DNA of 64,000 bases from an uncultured Lachnospiraceae bacterium (GCA_910586315.1 CAJUIP010000020.1:1-64000); one strand, 5' to 3'; numbered from the stretch's first letter, positions 52,950 through 61,734 are shown. Numbers and translations: made by a program. The notes: generated by a model from the letters alone, not told the origin.

Positions 52950-53057
52950 AGGAATCTCTCCAATCGTTTTCTTTATCTTTATCATAGCATGAAAGATGCA
53001 GAGAGAAAAACGGAAAAAAGGAATAAATAAAATCGAAAAAAATGATAAGGGGAACCC

Positions 53058-53951
53058 ATGGAACTTAGGAATTTAAAGACATTTATCCGTACGGCGGAGC
53101 TTAAAAATTTTACGAGGGCGGCAGAAAGCCTTGGGTATGCACAATCCACGGTTACGGCTCAGATGGAGGCTCTGGAAAAGGAGCTGGGGACAGCGCTGTT
53201 CATAAGAAACGGCAGGCGCGTGGTTCTTTCCTCGGCAGGGGAAGAGCTTCTTTCCTATGCATACAGATTCCGGGCTCTGGAAGAGGAGACCAGGAACCAT
53301 TTTGACAGGAACGGGAAACCGGCCGGACATCTGACCGTCGGGATGGTGGAGTCAGTGAGCGCTTCAGAATATGTGAAGGGGATTGCTTCCTATTTAAAAA
53401 AGTATTCGGAAGTGGATTTGAAGGTGACGGTAGATACGACCATACGTCTTTTGGAGGCGCTAAAAAAGGGAGAGATTGATGCGGCGGTGCTTCTGGACCG
53501 TCCGGTTGCCGACGGAGAGCTTCAAATTTTTTACAGGAAGCCGGAAAAAATCTGCTTTTTTGCATGCAGCGACAGTAAATATGGAAGAAAAGTGTCTGTG
53601 TCCTTAAAGGATCTGGAAAAAGAACCATGGCTTCTGACAGAAAAAGGGTGTAATTACCGGAAGGAACTGGAGGAGGAATTTGCCTCCAGGGGGATTTTTA
53701 TTGGGAGCCGGCTGGAAATGGGAAGCACCAGGGCTCTGATTGATTTTGTGGCCGGCGGGCTTGGGATCTCCCTGCTTCCGGAGTTTGATTTAAGAGAAGA
53801 GCTTTTAAAAGGGAGGATTGTAAAGATTCCGGTTTCTGACTATGAGATGGAAATGGAGCTGCAGATTCTGGTTTCCGGAAAACGGTGGATGAGTCCGTCC
53901 CTGACATGCTTTTGTGAAGAAATGGCAATGAAGGAGGAGCAGGAAATTTAG
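53058..53951 (+). CDS. LysR family transcriptional regulator
   Basis: 297 aa. N-terminal winged helix (MELRNLKTFIRTAELKNFTRAAESLGYAQSTVTAQ..., about 1-60) and a periplasmic-binding-like effector domain (about 90-290). Standard length. Divergent from the nitrilase with a 108-base shared control region, the classic arrangement for a LysR regulator and its target. The effector is unknown, perhaps a nitrile. A hairpin AAACCAC/GTGGTTT (53970-53998) follows and may end the transcript. Confidence 0.93.
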   Translation: MELRNLKTFIRTAELKNFTRAAESLGYAQSTVTAQMEALEKELGTALFIRNGRRVVLSSAGEELLSYAYRFRALEEETRNHFDRNGKPAGHLTVGMVESVSASEYVKGIASYLKKYSEVDLKVTVDTTIRLLEALKKGEIDAAVLLDRPVADGELQIFYRKPEKICFFACSDSKYGRKVSVSLKDLEKEPWLLTEKGCNYRKELEEEFASRGIFIGSRLEMGSTRALIDFVAGGLGISLLPEFDLREELLKGRIVKIPVSDYEMEMELQILVSGKRWMSPSLTCFCEEMAMKEEQEI

Positions 53952-53969
53952 TGGAGTATGTGGGAGCAG

Positions 53970-53998
53970 AAACCACAAATTTAGTATAAAAGTGGTTT
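53970..53998 (+). terminator. hairpin after the LysR gene
   Basis: AAACCAC at 53970-53976 pairs with GTGGTTT at 53992-53998. The 200 bases that follow, up to 54200, are AT-rich with no other feature I can name. Confidence 0.45.
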
Positions 53999-54200
53999 AC
54001 ATAAGAAAAAACACCTTTTGAAATTGTGACAAAGTGGGGAATGAAAATGTAACAAAATTGTAATATATATAAAGAAAACCGACCGCCAATGCACACAAAA
54101 AACCACGGAAAATCAAGGCTTTTTTCTTGCAAAATGTTAAAAAAGAGTGACAAAAATTAAAAAAACAGCTGATAAAAGCAACAAAAATGTAAAGACCTTA

Positions 54201-54230
54201 TTGACATTTCTGTGTGCAGTCTCCTATAAT
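54201..54230 (+). promoter_or_regulatory. sigma-A promoter of the SleB-like hydrolase
   Basis: TTGACA at 54201-54206, an 18-base spacer and TATAAT at 54225-54230. Confidence 0.75.
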
Positions 54231-54295
54231 CACAGTCACCACCCGAACGGGAGGAATAAACCCTATTGTTATCATCACAGCGAGGTGATGGCAAA

Positions 54296-54319
54296 ATGGA
54301 GAAAAGAGGCGTTCTATGA
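54296..54319 (+). CDS. possible 7-codon leader peptide
   Basis: ATG 54296 follows AGGTG and opens a 7-codon frame (MEKRGVL) whose TGA overlaps the hydrolase ATG (ATGA). A hairpin CATCAC/GTGATG (about 54273-54290) covers the RBS of this small frame. Together they could couple or limit translation of the next gene. Too short to prove. Confidence 0.3.
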   Translation: MEKRGVL

Positions 54320-55251
54320 ATCAGACATGGAACTCATTTCTTCAGACAGTTTTCCAATTCGTAAAAGCGTTGTTTACCAATGCGTCGAAGAAGATGCACC
54401 GGGACGCGGTTGTGCTGACAGTCGGGATTTCAGTTGTAACAGTGGTAACATTTACGGCCGGCGATCTCCGGGGCGGCGGAAAAAACGCCCTGGTGGCATT
54501 CGCGGAAACGCAGGAGAAGGACGAAACGGAAGCTGAGCTGAAAGAGACTGACGAAATTGCGTCAGCGGCAGAAGAGGAAAACGGACAGAAGGAAGAAGCA
54601 GACAGTATGGATCATTCCGGCTCTGTGGAGAATGGAGAGCAGGAAAATGAAAATACAGAAGGCATGGGGAACACAAAAGAGTCAGGGGCAGTAACCGTAT
54701 CCGAAAAAGAAGAAAACGGAGAGGATGCCTTACAGGAAGGAAGGCCATCAGAAGAAGGCCTGAATCCGGAAAACTCCGGGAAGGAAGAAGCTGTTTCGGA
54801 AGGAGGAGGCCGCGGACAGGATGAAGCTTCCGAAGCGGCAGAGGAGACGGCGAGAGAAGCGGTGAACACAAGGTTTTCCCTGTCGGACCGTGATTATAAA
54901 GTACTTTTGAAAATTGTGCAGGCTGAGGCCGGAAACTGTGATAAAAAGGGCAGAATTCTGGTGGCCAACGTTATTTTAAACCGTGTAGAGAGCAATAAGT
55001 TTCCAAATACCGTAACTGGAGTGGTCTATGAGAAAAACCAGTTTTCTCCGGTGAATGACGGTTCCATTGACAGATGCAGGGTGTCAAAAGAGACGGTTGA
55101 AGCAGTGGAATGCGCCCTGTCAGGGGAAGACTATTCCGCGGGAGCTCTCTACTTTATGAACAGAAGAACATCCTCCGGAAAGAATGTCCGCTGGTTTGAC
55201 AATCATCTGGATTATTTATTTAAACACGGTAATCATGAATTTTTTAAATAA
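54316..55251 (+). CDS. SleB/CwlJ-type cell wall hydrolase
   Basis: 311 aa. A membrane segment near the start (about 34-52), then a long acidic, low-complexity linker (about 65-190, Glu/Gly/Asn rich) and a C-terminal Hydrolase_2 domain (about 195-311): KIVQAEAGNCDKKGRILVANVILNRV, FPNTVTGVVYEKNQFSPV and GALYFMNRR. Such domains cleave peptidoglycan, often spore cortex; a sigma-A promoter argues for vegetative use here. The linker probably spans the wall. Confidence 0.88.
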   Translation: MNQTWNSFLQTVFQFVKALFTNASKKMHRDAVVLTVGISVVTVVTFTAGDLRGGGKNALVAFAETQEKDETEAELKETDEIASAAEEENGQKEEADSMDHSGSVENGEQENENTEGMGNTKESGAVTVSEKEENGEDALQEGRPSEEGLNPENSGKEEAVSEGGGRGQDEASEAAEETAREAVNTRFSLSDRDYKVLLKIVQAEAGNCDKKGRILVANVILNRVESNKFPNTVTGVVYEKNQFSPVNDGSIDRCRVSKETVEAVECALSGEDYSAGALYFMNRRTSSGKNVRWFDNHLDYLFKHGNHEFFK

Positions 55252-55275
55252 TTGTTACGATTTGGTTCTCTCAGA

Positions 55276-55312
55276 CCCCTGGCATGAGCCGCAGTATGCG
55301 GCCTGCCAGGGG
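55276..55312 (+). terminator. long hairpin after the SleB-like gene
   Basis: CCCCTGGCA (55276-55284) pairs with TGCCAGGGG (55304-55312), with inner GCCGC/GCGGC pairing and TTGTT after it. Confidence 0.75.
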
Positions 55313-55345
55313 TTGTTACTCCGGTGAATCTGCCCGCTGTCTACG

Positions 55346-55370
55346 CCCTCTGCTCGCCGGGAGGGTTTTT
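55346..55370 (+). terminator. second terminator hairpin
   Basis: CCCTC (55346-55350) pairs with GAGGG (55361-55365), followed by TTTTT. Confidence 0.6.
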
Positions 55371-55461
55371 CATGCTGTTAAAAAATGGAATTGACATTTG
55401 GAAGGCGAAATGGGATAATAATTAAAATTCTTAAAAATATCAGCGGAGTAAGGAGAGGGCC

Positions 55462-56115
55462 ATGAAAAAGCAGTTTCTTTTTTTTGACCTGGACGGAACT
55501 TTAACAAATTCCATGCCGGGAATTACCAGAGCAGTACAGTATGCCCTTAGGCATTACGGCATCGAAGCGGAGGACCTGAATGCATTGAGCCCTTTTGTGG
55601 GGCCGCCGCTTCATGAAAGCTTTAAGGAATATTACCATTTTTCGGATAAGGATGCCAGTGAGGCGGTCTATGTATTCCGGGAATATTATAATGAGAGAGG
55701 CTGGCTGGAAAATGCGCCCTATGACGGAGTGGAAGCCATGTTAAAAAGTCTCAGGGAGAGCAAAAAGAAGCTCTACGTGGCGACACCCAAGCCAGACGAA
55801 ATGGCAAGGCGGATACTTTCACATTTCGGTTTGGAGAAATATTTTGAGTTTATTGGCGGAGCCAATGACGACAGCACCCGGGTGAACAAGGATGATGTGA
55901 TTCGGTATGTGATGGAAAGCTGTAATCTTACGGACGTGGATTCCATTGTAATGGTGGGGGACAGAAAGCATGATATCGAGGGCGCCCATAAGGCGGGTAT
56001 CAAAGCGGCGGGAGTTCTTTATGGATATGGAGATGAAAAGGAACTTAAAGAAGCAGGTGCAGACTGGCTCGCCGGGAATCCCGGAGAGCTTGCCGCACTT
56101 TTGAAAAGCTTATGA
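55462..56115 (+). CDS. HAD family hydrolase, phosphoglycolate-phosphatase-like
   Basis: 217 aa. HAD motif I FFDLDGTLTNS (Asp nucleophiles), motif II VATPKP, motif III lysine near RVNKDDV and motif IV VMVGDRKHDIEGA. The cap is helical (type C1). It resembles Gph/PGP phosphatases, but substrates in this group vary (phosphoglycolate, pyrophosphate, nucleotides). GGAGAGGG precedes the ATG. Single-gene unit. Confidence 0.9.
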   Translation: MKKQFLFFDLDGTLTNSMPGITRAVQYALRHYGIEAEDLNALSPFVGPPLHESFKEYYHFSDKDASEAVYVFREYYNERGWLENAPYDGVEAMLKSLRESKKKLYVATPKPDEMARRILSHFGLEKYFEFIGGANDDSTRVNKDDVIRYVMESCNLTDVDSIVMVGDRKHDIEGAHKAGIKAAGVLYGYGDEKELKEAGADWLAGNPGELAALLKSL

Positions 56116-56160
56116 AGCAGGCCGCTGTTACAATGTTACAAATCCTGCAAGAAATGGAAC

Positions 56161-56189
56161 TTGAAAAAATCACAGGGATGCGTTATAAT
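56161..56189 (+). promoter_or_regulatory. sigma-A promoter of the 6S-like RNA
   Basis: TTGAAA at 56161-56166, a 17-base spacer and TATAAT at 56184-56189. Confidence 0.75.
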
Positions 56190-56196
56190 AAGGCCA

Positions 56197-56397
56197 TAAG
56201 AAACAGGACTGCAATTCCTGGAATGTTCGATACTCCTGTTTATTTTGAACCTACATTTTGACACACGGGATTCCTACATTCTTAAGCGGATGTCAGGCCT
56301 CCTTCTGAGTGGAAGGCAGATGTTTAAGTGCGGTTGCCCACCTAGCAATGCTAGGAGTCAATTATGCAGGAACCGGCATTTTGGGATTGCAAAAGAT
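56197..56397 (+). ncRNA. ssrS: probable 6S RNA
   Basis: About 195 nt between a good promoter and a strong terminator, with no protein gene. The ends pair as a closing stem (GCAATTCCTGGAATG at 56211-56225 with CATTTTGGGATTGC at 56377-56390), and further arms such as GCCTCCTTC/GGAAGGC and CCTAGCAATGCTAGG lie inside, giving the long rod with a central opening expected of 6S RNA. 6S RNA binds sigma-A polymerase and damps transcription in stationary phase. Size, context and several sequence blocks resemble clostridial 6S RNAs as I remember them; a covariance search was not possible. Confidence 0.6.
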
Positions 56398-56436
56398 AAA
56401 AGCAGCGAGAAATCGCTGCTTTCCTGTTTTTCTCTT
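56398..56436 (+). terminator. terminator of the 6S-like RNA
   Basis: AAAAGCAGCGA pairs with TCGCTGCTTT around a GAAA tetraloop, followed by a T-rich run. Confidence 0.88.
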
Positions 56437-56548
56437 TTTATTTTCTGTGAAATATGATATGGTATAAGTGGTAACGGTTCAGGAGGTATCGGAACGGTTC
56501 CTGTAAGTGATAAATAGATGGGGGATCTGCTAAGGAGAAAGGAACAGT

Positions 56549-57814
56549 ATGAAGGACCACAAATTTGACAGATATATATATATGGGTATTACGGCTATTT
56601 CCGTGATTGTTGCAGCTACAATTGTGGTATTTCTGTTCGTGGAACGGAAAGCGATGATGGCTATGGGAAGAAGGATTCTGACTGTGCTGACTCCGATTAT
56701 TTATGGGGCTGTGATGGCGTTCCTTTTTTCACCGATTTACAATATGGGGATGCGGTGGACTCTGAATTCTTCAAAGCGGATATGTAAAAGTGAAAAAATG
56801 AGAACGGCTGTCGGGGGCGCTGTGGGAACGGCCGCAAGTCTTGCATTTCTTGCAATTATCATTTTGAGCCTTGCGAAAATGATTATTCCCCAGCTCTATT
56901 CCAGCATTGTGGGCATTGTGAATACCATGCCGGTGTACTTCCAGAATATGTATGACTGGCTGACGGATCTTTTTGCCAATAACCCGCCGTTAGAGCAGGC
57001 AGTGCTTGCCGCGTACCAGCAGACGGCGGCGGCATTCCAGAACTGGGCCAGCGACAGCCTGATTCCCAACCTCCAGAATCTGGAAAATCTTCAGAGTTTG
57101 GAGAAAATTCTGGGTGGTGTGTCAAATGGAGTGATCAATATTTTCAATCTGGCCAAAAACCTTTTAATCGGTCTGATTGTCATGGTGTATCTTTTAAATA
57201 TTAAGGATACGCTTTCTGCTCAGGGGAAAAAACTTGTTTATGCTCTTCTTCCGGTCCGGGCGGCCAACGGTACCGTGGAAGAGTTCCGCTACATTCATCG
57301 GGTGTTTTCAGGATTCATCATTGGAAAGCTGATCGACTCCCTGATCATCGGAGTTATCTGCTTTATTTTAATGAATCTCTTTAAATTGCCCTTTGCTCTC
57401 CTGATCAGCGTAATCATAGGCGTAACCAATGTTATTCCGTTCTTCGGGCCGTTTATAGGAGCCATACCCAGTGCGGTTTTGGTATTCCTTATCAGTCCGA
57501 AGCAGTGTCTTTATTTTGTAGGACTGATTCTTTTGCTGCAGCAGTTTGACGGAAATATTTTAGGGCCGAGGATTCTTGGAAATTCCACAGGTCTTTCCAG
57601 TTTCTGGGTACTGTTTTCGATACTGCTGTTCGGCGGCTTGTTTGGATTCGTCGGCATGATTATCGCAGTTCCGGTAACGGCAGTGATATTCGATCTGCTT
57701 TCCAAGTTCCAGGGTCACTTCCTGAGAAAGAAAAAGTTGTCTTTCGATACCAGGGACTATATGGAGCTTAAGAAGGTGGACGAAGAGAGCGGCAGGTTCA
57801 TTCATCATCAGTAA
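56549..57814 (+). CDS. AI-2E family transporter
   Basis: 421 aa integral membrane protein of the AI-2E/PerM family with about eight hydrophobic segments. Family signatures are the VFSGFIIGKLIDSLIIGVICF region, GVTNVIPFFGPFIGAIPS and QFDGNILGPRILGNSTGLSSFWVL. Members export autoinducer-2 or act as ion/proton antiporters; the substrate cannot be told here. GGAGAAAGG precedes the ATG. It follows the 6S RNA terminator and probably has its own promoter. Confidence 0.9.
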   Translation: MKDHKFDRYIYMGITAISVIVAATIVVFLFVERKAMMAMGRRILTVLTPIIYGAVMAFLFSPIYNMGMRWTLNSSKRICKSEKMRTAVGGAVGTAASLAFLAIIILSLAKMIIPQLYSSIVGIVNTMPVYFQNMYDWLTDLFANNPPLEQAVLAAYQQTAAAFQNWASDSLIPNLQNLENLQSLEKILGGVSNGVINIFNLAKNLLIGLIVMVYLLNIKDTLSAQGKKLVYALLPVRAANGTVEEFRYIHRVFSGFIIGKLIDSLIIGVICFILMNLFKLPFALLISVIIGVTNVIPFFGPFIGAIPSAVLVFLISPKQCLYFVGLILLLQQFDGNILGPRILGNSTGLSSFWVLFSILLFGGLFGFVGMIIAVPVTAVIFDLLSKFQGHFLRKKKLSFDTRDYMELKKVDEESGRFIHHQ

Positions 57815-57931
57815 ACCTTCATGCGCCCGGCAGCGGGTGCATCACCGCACATGAAAATATGGCAGGCGCATTGGGAATCCCTGAATGTATGCCGCCTGTT
57901 CGGCAGCGGTCTTTTATAGTAAAGAGGAGCT

Positions 57932-60229
57932 ATGGACGAAAAAAAGAAAATGATTAACTGGGTGGCAGGGGTATCGACATTAATTGTCGCCCTGCTTATC
58001 ATCATTGTGGTTATGGAACCCAAAAATGACGGGGTTTCCCGGGCAGCGGCTTCCCGGGCAGCGGCGCTTTCCCTGGCTTCCAAAAGCGAGATCATGGAGG
58101 AGGGGCCGGAGACATCGTATTTTCCTGAGGAGATTCAGGAAGAGTGGTATGTGAAATATATGGACTATCTCTATGAAAAGGGATATCTGGATCCGGAACA
58201 ATGTCCGGCAACAGAAGAGAATGCCCTTTCCCCGGTTACATATGGAGAATTATCTGTCTGGTCCCGGAAGGTGTCCGGAGAGCAGGATAAAGGTCTTTCG
58301 GATTTTGTGATTGACGCGGGGGCGAAGAAAGCCCGGAGAGATGTGGGAAAGGCGGAGTTCTGGAAATTTTTTGACAGATTTCGCGAACTGGCAGATCCGG
58401 ATGGAAATGTGAGAGAGCTGGAGACCGATATTTATGGAACTCCCGATAACGTGGAGGCGGCGGCCCCATGGACGGCCTATACGAAAGATGGAAAATTTCA
58501 GTTTGAGGGCCTGTATCTGGATTCCTGTATTGACAAGACAGTCCGCCTTTTGGTAAGGGACGGCGATATTTTAAAGGTGGAAGAGGTGCTCTCCGGGGAG
58601 ATTGTGTATGAGAATGCCTGGATTTCCGGTTTTTCAGACCAGACGGTTACCATTTTCATCGGAAACATCCAGAGGGAATTTCCGGTGAAAGGTGTTTTAA
58701 AGGATGAGGAGGAAATTTCAGGACAAATCGGCGATTTGTACCTGAAAAACGGGAGGCCGGTCCGCCTGGTTTTAAAGAAGGAAACCATCACTGGTACGGT
58801 CCTGGCAGTGAGAGAGAATGAGATTGAGATTGAGGGGTATGGCAATGTTCCCCTGGCGGATAATTTTAAGATTTACCGTACATATGGGATTTTAAAGGAG
58901 CAGCAGAAAAAGGATATTCTGGTGGGATACCAGATGCAGAAGTTCGTTGTAGCCGGAGGGGAGATCTGTGCTGCCCTGACGACAGAAAAACCGGAAATCG
59001 ACAATATCCGCGTGCTGGTAATGACGACAAACTTTAAATCTCTGTTCCATTCAGAGCTGACTTTAAGCTGTGATTCCATGGCTGTTCTGGAGTATGGGGA
59101 GGAAAAGGAAAAGAAAACCCAGTCGGTGGCAGCCGGGGAGACAATTACCATCCGGGCAGACGATGACAGGCTGAAGGGCGGCCGTATGGTTTTTAAATCT
59201 GCCAATGAAGGCGGAATGATTACGGTGGAGAGCATTGAGCGGGGCCAGGGGACTCCTGTATACCCGGGACATATGGAGATTACAAAAGAAGAGGAAGGAC
59301 TACTTCTTCTGAATGAGGTTGATTTAGAGGAATATTTAAAGCGCGTCGTTCCCAGCGAGATGCCTCAGAGCTATGAGCTTGAGGCTCTGAAGGCTCAGGC
59401 TATCTGTGCAAGAACGTATGCATGGGGGCAGATACAGGGCAACGCGTATTCCAAATACGGCGCCCATGTGGACGACAGCACGAATTATCAGGTGTATAAT
59501 AATACGGATACGTACGACTCCACCGATTCCGCGGTCAACGAGACCTTTGGCCAGATGCTGGCCTATGGGGATGCCCCGGCAGAGGTTTTCTATTATTCCA
59601 CGTCCTGCGGCCATGGAACCGACGGGTCTGTCTGGGGGGCGGATGCCTCTAAAACGCCGTATCTGAGGGCTATGTCTATTGACGATAAGGGAAAGACCCT
59701 GGATCTTTCTTCCAATGAGGCCTTTGGGGAATTTATTAAAAACATGGATGTGGAGGCTTATGATTCGGAATTTTCCATGTTCCGGTGGAATGTAAAGACC
59801 ACCAGCCGGATCCTGGATGAGAAGATTGGCGGTGTGGGCCGGATAACGGGCCTTACGATTACAGAGCGTGGACCAGGCGGAATCGCCAGGGCTCTTAAAG
59901 TAGTGGGAACGGAAGGTTCCAAAACATTTGTGGGACAGAGTAAGATCAGAAGTATTCTGGGAAATACTGCTTTGACTTTAAACAGAAAAGACGGCAGTAC
60001 GTCCACTGGCTGGGATACTCTCCCCAGTGGATTTATCTATATTGAAAAGGAAGGGGCGGATGAGAATCAGGTTACAGCCTTTACTATTTATGGCGGCGGC
60101 TATGGTCATGGCGTGGGAATGAGCCAGAATGGCGCTCAGGGAATGGCCAAGACCCAAAAGAGCTGTGCGGAGATTCTGAGATATTTTTACAGTGGCTGCG
60201 AGATCGTGGACATCGGTGATATGTCATAA
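57932..60229 (+). CDS. large SpoIID/LytB domain protein
   Basis: 765 aa. One N-terminal membrane anchor (about 7-27), a long extracytoplasmic region of unknown fold (about 60-430) and a C-terminal SpoIID domain (about 450-760: LLLLNEVDLEEYLKRVVPSEMP, LEALKAQAICARTYAWG, YYSTSCGHGT and GYGHGVGMSQNGAQGMA). SpoIID is a lytic transglycosylase acting on peptidoglycan from which stem peptides have been removed, needed for engulfment. This protein is over twice the usual 340 aa and has no spoIID neighbours, so it is probably a vegetative or accessory wall enzyme rather than SpoIID itself. Confidence 0.88.
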   Translation: MDEKKKMINWVAGVSTLIVALLIIIVVMEPKNDGVSRAAASRAAALSLASKSEIMEEGPETSYFPEEIQEEWYVKYMDYLYEKGYLDPEQCPATEENALSPVTYGELSVWSRKVSGEQDKGLSDFVIDAGAKKARRDVGKAEFWKFFDRFRELADPDGNVRELETDIYGTPDNVEAAAPWTAYTKDGKFQFEGLYLDSCIDKTVRLLVRDGDILKVEEVLSGEIVYENAWISGFSDQTVTIFIGNIQREFPVKGVLKDEEEISGQIGDLYLKNGRPVRLVLKKETITGTVLAVRENEIEIEGYGNVPLADNFKIYRTYGILKEQQKKDILVGYQMQKFVVAGGEICAALTTEKPEIDNIRVLVMTTNFKSLFHSELTLSCDSMAVLEYGEEKEKKTQSVAAGETITIRADDDRLKGGRMVFKSANEGGMITVESIERGQGTPVYPGHMEITKEEEGLLLLNEVDLEEYLKRVVPSEMPQSYELEALKAQAICARTYAWGQIQGNAYSKYGAHVDDSTNYQVYNNTDTYDSTDSAVNETFGQMLAYGDAPAEVFYYSTSCGHGTDGSVWGADASKTPYLRAMSIDDKGKTLDLSSNEAFGEFIKNMDVEAYDSEFSMFRWNVKTTSRILDEKIGGVGRITGLTITERGPGGIARALKVVGTEGSKTFVGQSKIRSILGNTALTLNRKDGSTSTGWDTLPSGFIYIEKEGADENQVTAFTIYGGGYGHGVGMSQNGAQGMAKTQKSCAEILRYFYSGCEIVDIGDMS

Positions 60230-60377
60230 GGAAAAACGTTTCATGGGGGATGGAATATGAAAAAATGTTTTTTTGGAAATCCATTAATTTTTTTTAAAAA
60301 ATGGTATAGAACAGGAAAAGACGGTAATAATAGGAGTATCACCAAAGAGAAAGATTAATACTTATCCTCCCCTTTTT

Positions 60378-60418
60378 AATCGGTTCCGGTGCAAAGGTGC
60401 GTCGGGACCGATTTTTTG
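60378..60418 (+). terminator. rho-independent terminator
   Basis: AATCGGTTCCG (60378-60388) pairs with CGGGACCGATT (60403-60413), then TTTTTT. Downstream of the SpoIID-domain gene. Confidence 0.88.
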
Positions 60419-60524
60419 CCGTAAAATCAGAGGTTTTTCGTATTGGCCATTTGAGGCAGTTGCGCTAAAAATCATGTACTACATACACCACTTATACACT
60501 GCTTATACACTAATAAAAAGAGGA

Positions 60525-60553
60525 TTGAATCCCTCTCTTAAATGTGCTATATT
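60525..60553 (+). promoter_or_regulatory. promoter of the antitoxin-like small RNA
   Basis: TTGAAT at 60525-60530, a 17-base spacer and TATATT at 60548-60553. Confidence 0.65.
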
Positions 60554-60559
60554 TTAAAT

Positions 60560-60655
60560 ATGAAGAAAAGCAACTGCCTACAAAGTGGTTAGCCTCCTGG
60601 ATTAGCAAAAGCCTACTCGGACTGCCAAGTACAAGGTAGGCTTATTTATTTTCAC
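60560..60655 (+). ncRNA. small RNA resembling a type I antitoxin RNA
   Basis: About 95 nt from the promoter at 60525-60553 to a terminator (AAGCCTAC paired with GTAGGCTT, then ATTTATTTT). It contains a second hairpin, CAACTGCC against the GTGGTTAG region. Layout and sequence look like the antisense RNAs that silence small hydrophobic toxins (TxpA/BsrG-like) in Firmicutes. On the opposite strand a toxin gene should end near 60650, but no short hydrophobic ORF with an RBS is present, only a fragment. Also in this 565-base gap: nothing else I recognise between 60660 and 60794. Confidence 0.45.
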
Positions 60656-60794
60656 TTGTTGTCCCTATCTATGCAGGCAAGCAGTGCAATTGTTCCTTAT
60701 GCAAGGGAATCTGCACGATTTCAGTAGGGGAGGCGCTTGATGAAAGCGTATTTAGAAACAGTAAAATCTAATTGAATTTATGGAGGATAGGGAT

Positions 60795-61241
60795 TTGAAA
60801 ATCATAGAGGTAAAAGACAGGCCCGCTTCATTGATAAAGCAGCTGCTGGCAGTGTGGGAAAGTTCTGTCAGAGCAACACACCTTTTTCTATCGAATGACG
60901 AAATAGAAAGCATTAAGAAATATGTGCCGCAGGCATTAAAGGAAATCCCTTTTTTAATAATAATAGAGAACGAAAAACAAATTCCTGTTGGTTTTATGGG
61001 AATCGCAAAGCAGCATCTTGAAATGCTCTTCCTTTCTCACGAAGAAAGAGGGGAAGGGTTAGGCAAAGAATTGCTTAAATACGGGATAGAAAAATATTCG
61101 GTTAGTGATTTGGCAGTTAATGAGCAAAACTCTCTCGCAAAAGGGTTCTATGAACACATGGGATTTAGGGTTTATAAAAGGACAGAGTGCGATGAACAAG
61201 GCAATCCATATCCACTTTTATACATGAGATTGGATAGCTGA
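60795..61241 (+). CDS. GNAT family N-acetyltransferase
   Basis: 148 aa. GNAT fold with the acetyl-CoA loop LSHEERGEGLGKELLKYG and the late VNEQNSLAKGFYEHMGFRVYKRTE, similar to YjaB-type acetyltransferases. I choose TTG 60795, eight bases after GGAGG; ATG 60780 would place the RBS inside the gene. It is more AT-rich than its neighbours and lies next to an orphan antitoxin-like RNA and a repeat, so it may have been acquired. Substrate unknown. Confidence 0.85.
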   Translation: MKIIEVKDRPASLIKQLLAVWESSVRATHLFLSNDEIESIKKYVPQALKEIPFLIIIENEKQIPVGFMGIAKQHLEMLFLSHEERGEGLGKELLKYGIEKYSVSDLAVNEQNSLAKGFYEHMGFRVYKRTECDEQGNPYPLLYMRLDS

Positions 61242-61250
61242 TTTTTAGTA

Positions 61251-61366
61251 CTAGAGCGTGTCTGAAAATTGCTTTCCGCCAGATGTGTGGGACAGCAGAG
61301 AACAGGGAAGGCCGGGCGTTAGCCCATTCATTTCGGCCTTTCCTGTTCTTTGCTGTCCCGCTTTTT
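61251..61366 (+). repeat. dispersed repeat family 3 with 26-bp hairpin
   Basis: Starts CTAGAGCGTGTCTGAAAATT and GCTTTCCGCCAGATGTG, matching 32592-32630 in reverse. A stem of 26 bp follows (61289-61314 with 61334-61359, only two mismatched positions, both G-U), then CTTTTTT. It looks like one end plus the hairpin of a MITE, and can end transcription of the GNAT gene. The rest of the gap up to 61650 holds no gene I can see. Confidence 0.65.
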
Positions 61367-61651
61367 TCTGGAGTGCGGCCACGCTTCCGGCCACGGTGTC
61401 CATATCTTTTGTGCTATCAGGAAAGCAGGCCGGCGACCGGAAGATTTACCGGGTTTTTCGGGAAGCGACAGTTTTGTGATGCGGCTGGAAATATGGTTGC
61501 TAATTTGTCGGAAAATATCGTAAAAAACCGAAAGACTTCGTAAAGAATCGAAAGGCATCGAAAAGTATAAATAAATATAGATGAAAATATCAAAGGGTGA
61601 GGATGGCCGTCTAAATATAGATTCCATTGCAAATTCAATACGCAAAAATTG

Positions 61652-61681
61652 TTGACACAAACTTCATACTAGAGGTATGAT
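61652..61681 (+). promoter_or_regulatory. promoter and operator of the XRE regulator
   Basis: TTGACA at 61652-61657, an 18-base spacer and TATGAT at 61676-61681. CATAC/GTATG (61665-61679) forms an inverted repeat across the spacer. Confidence 0.7.
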
Positions 61682-61734
61682 AGGGGAAGGGGAAAAAAGA
61701 TTTGAAGCAAAATTCAAATAGATAAGAAAAAGAT

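Noticed and set aside
56245..56457. 70-codon open frame in the 6S-like RNA region
   Set aside because: No RBS, no homology, and it crosses the paired stems and terminator of the RNA.
57932..60229. Calling the 765-aa protein SpoIID itself
   Set aside because: More than twice the normal length, with an extra extracytoplasmic region and no sporulation neighbours.
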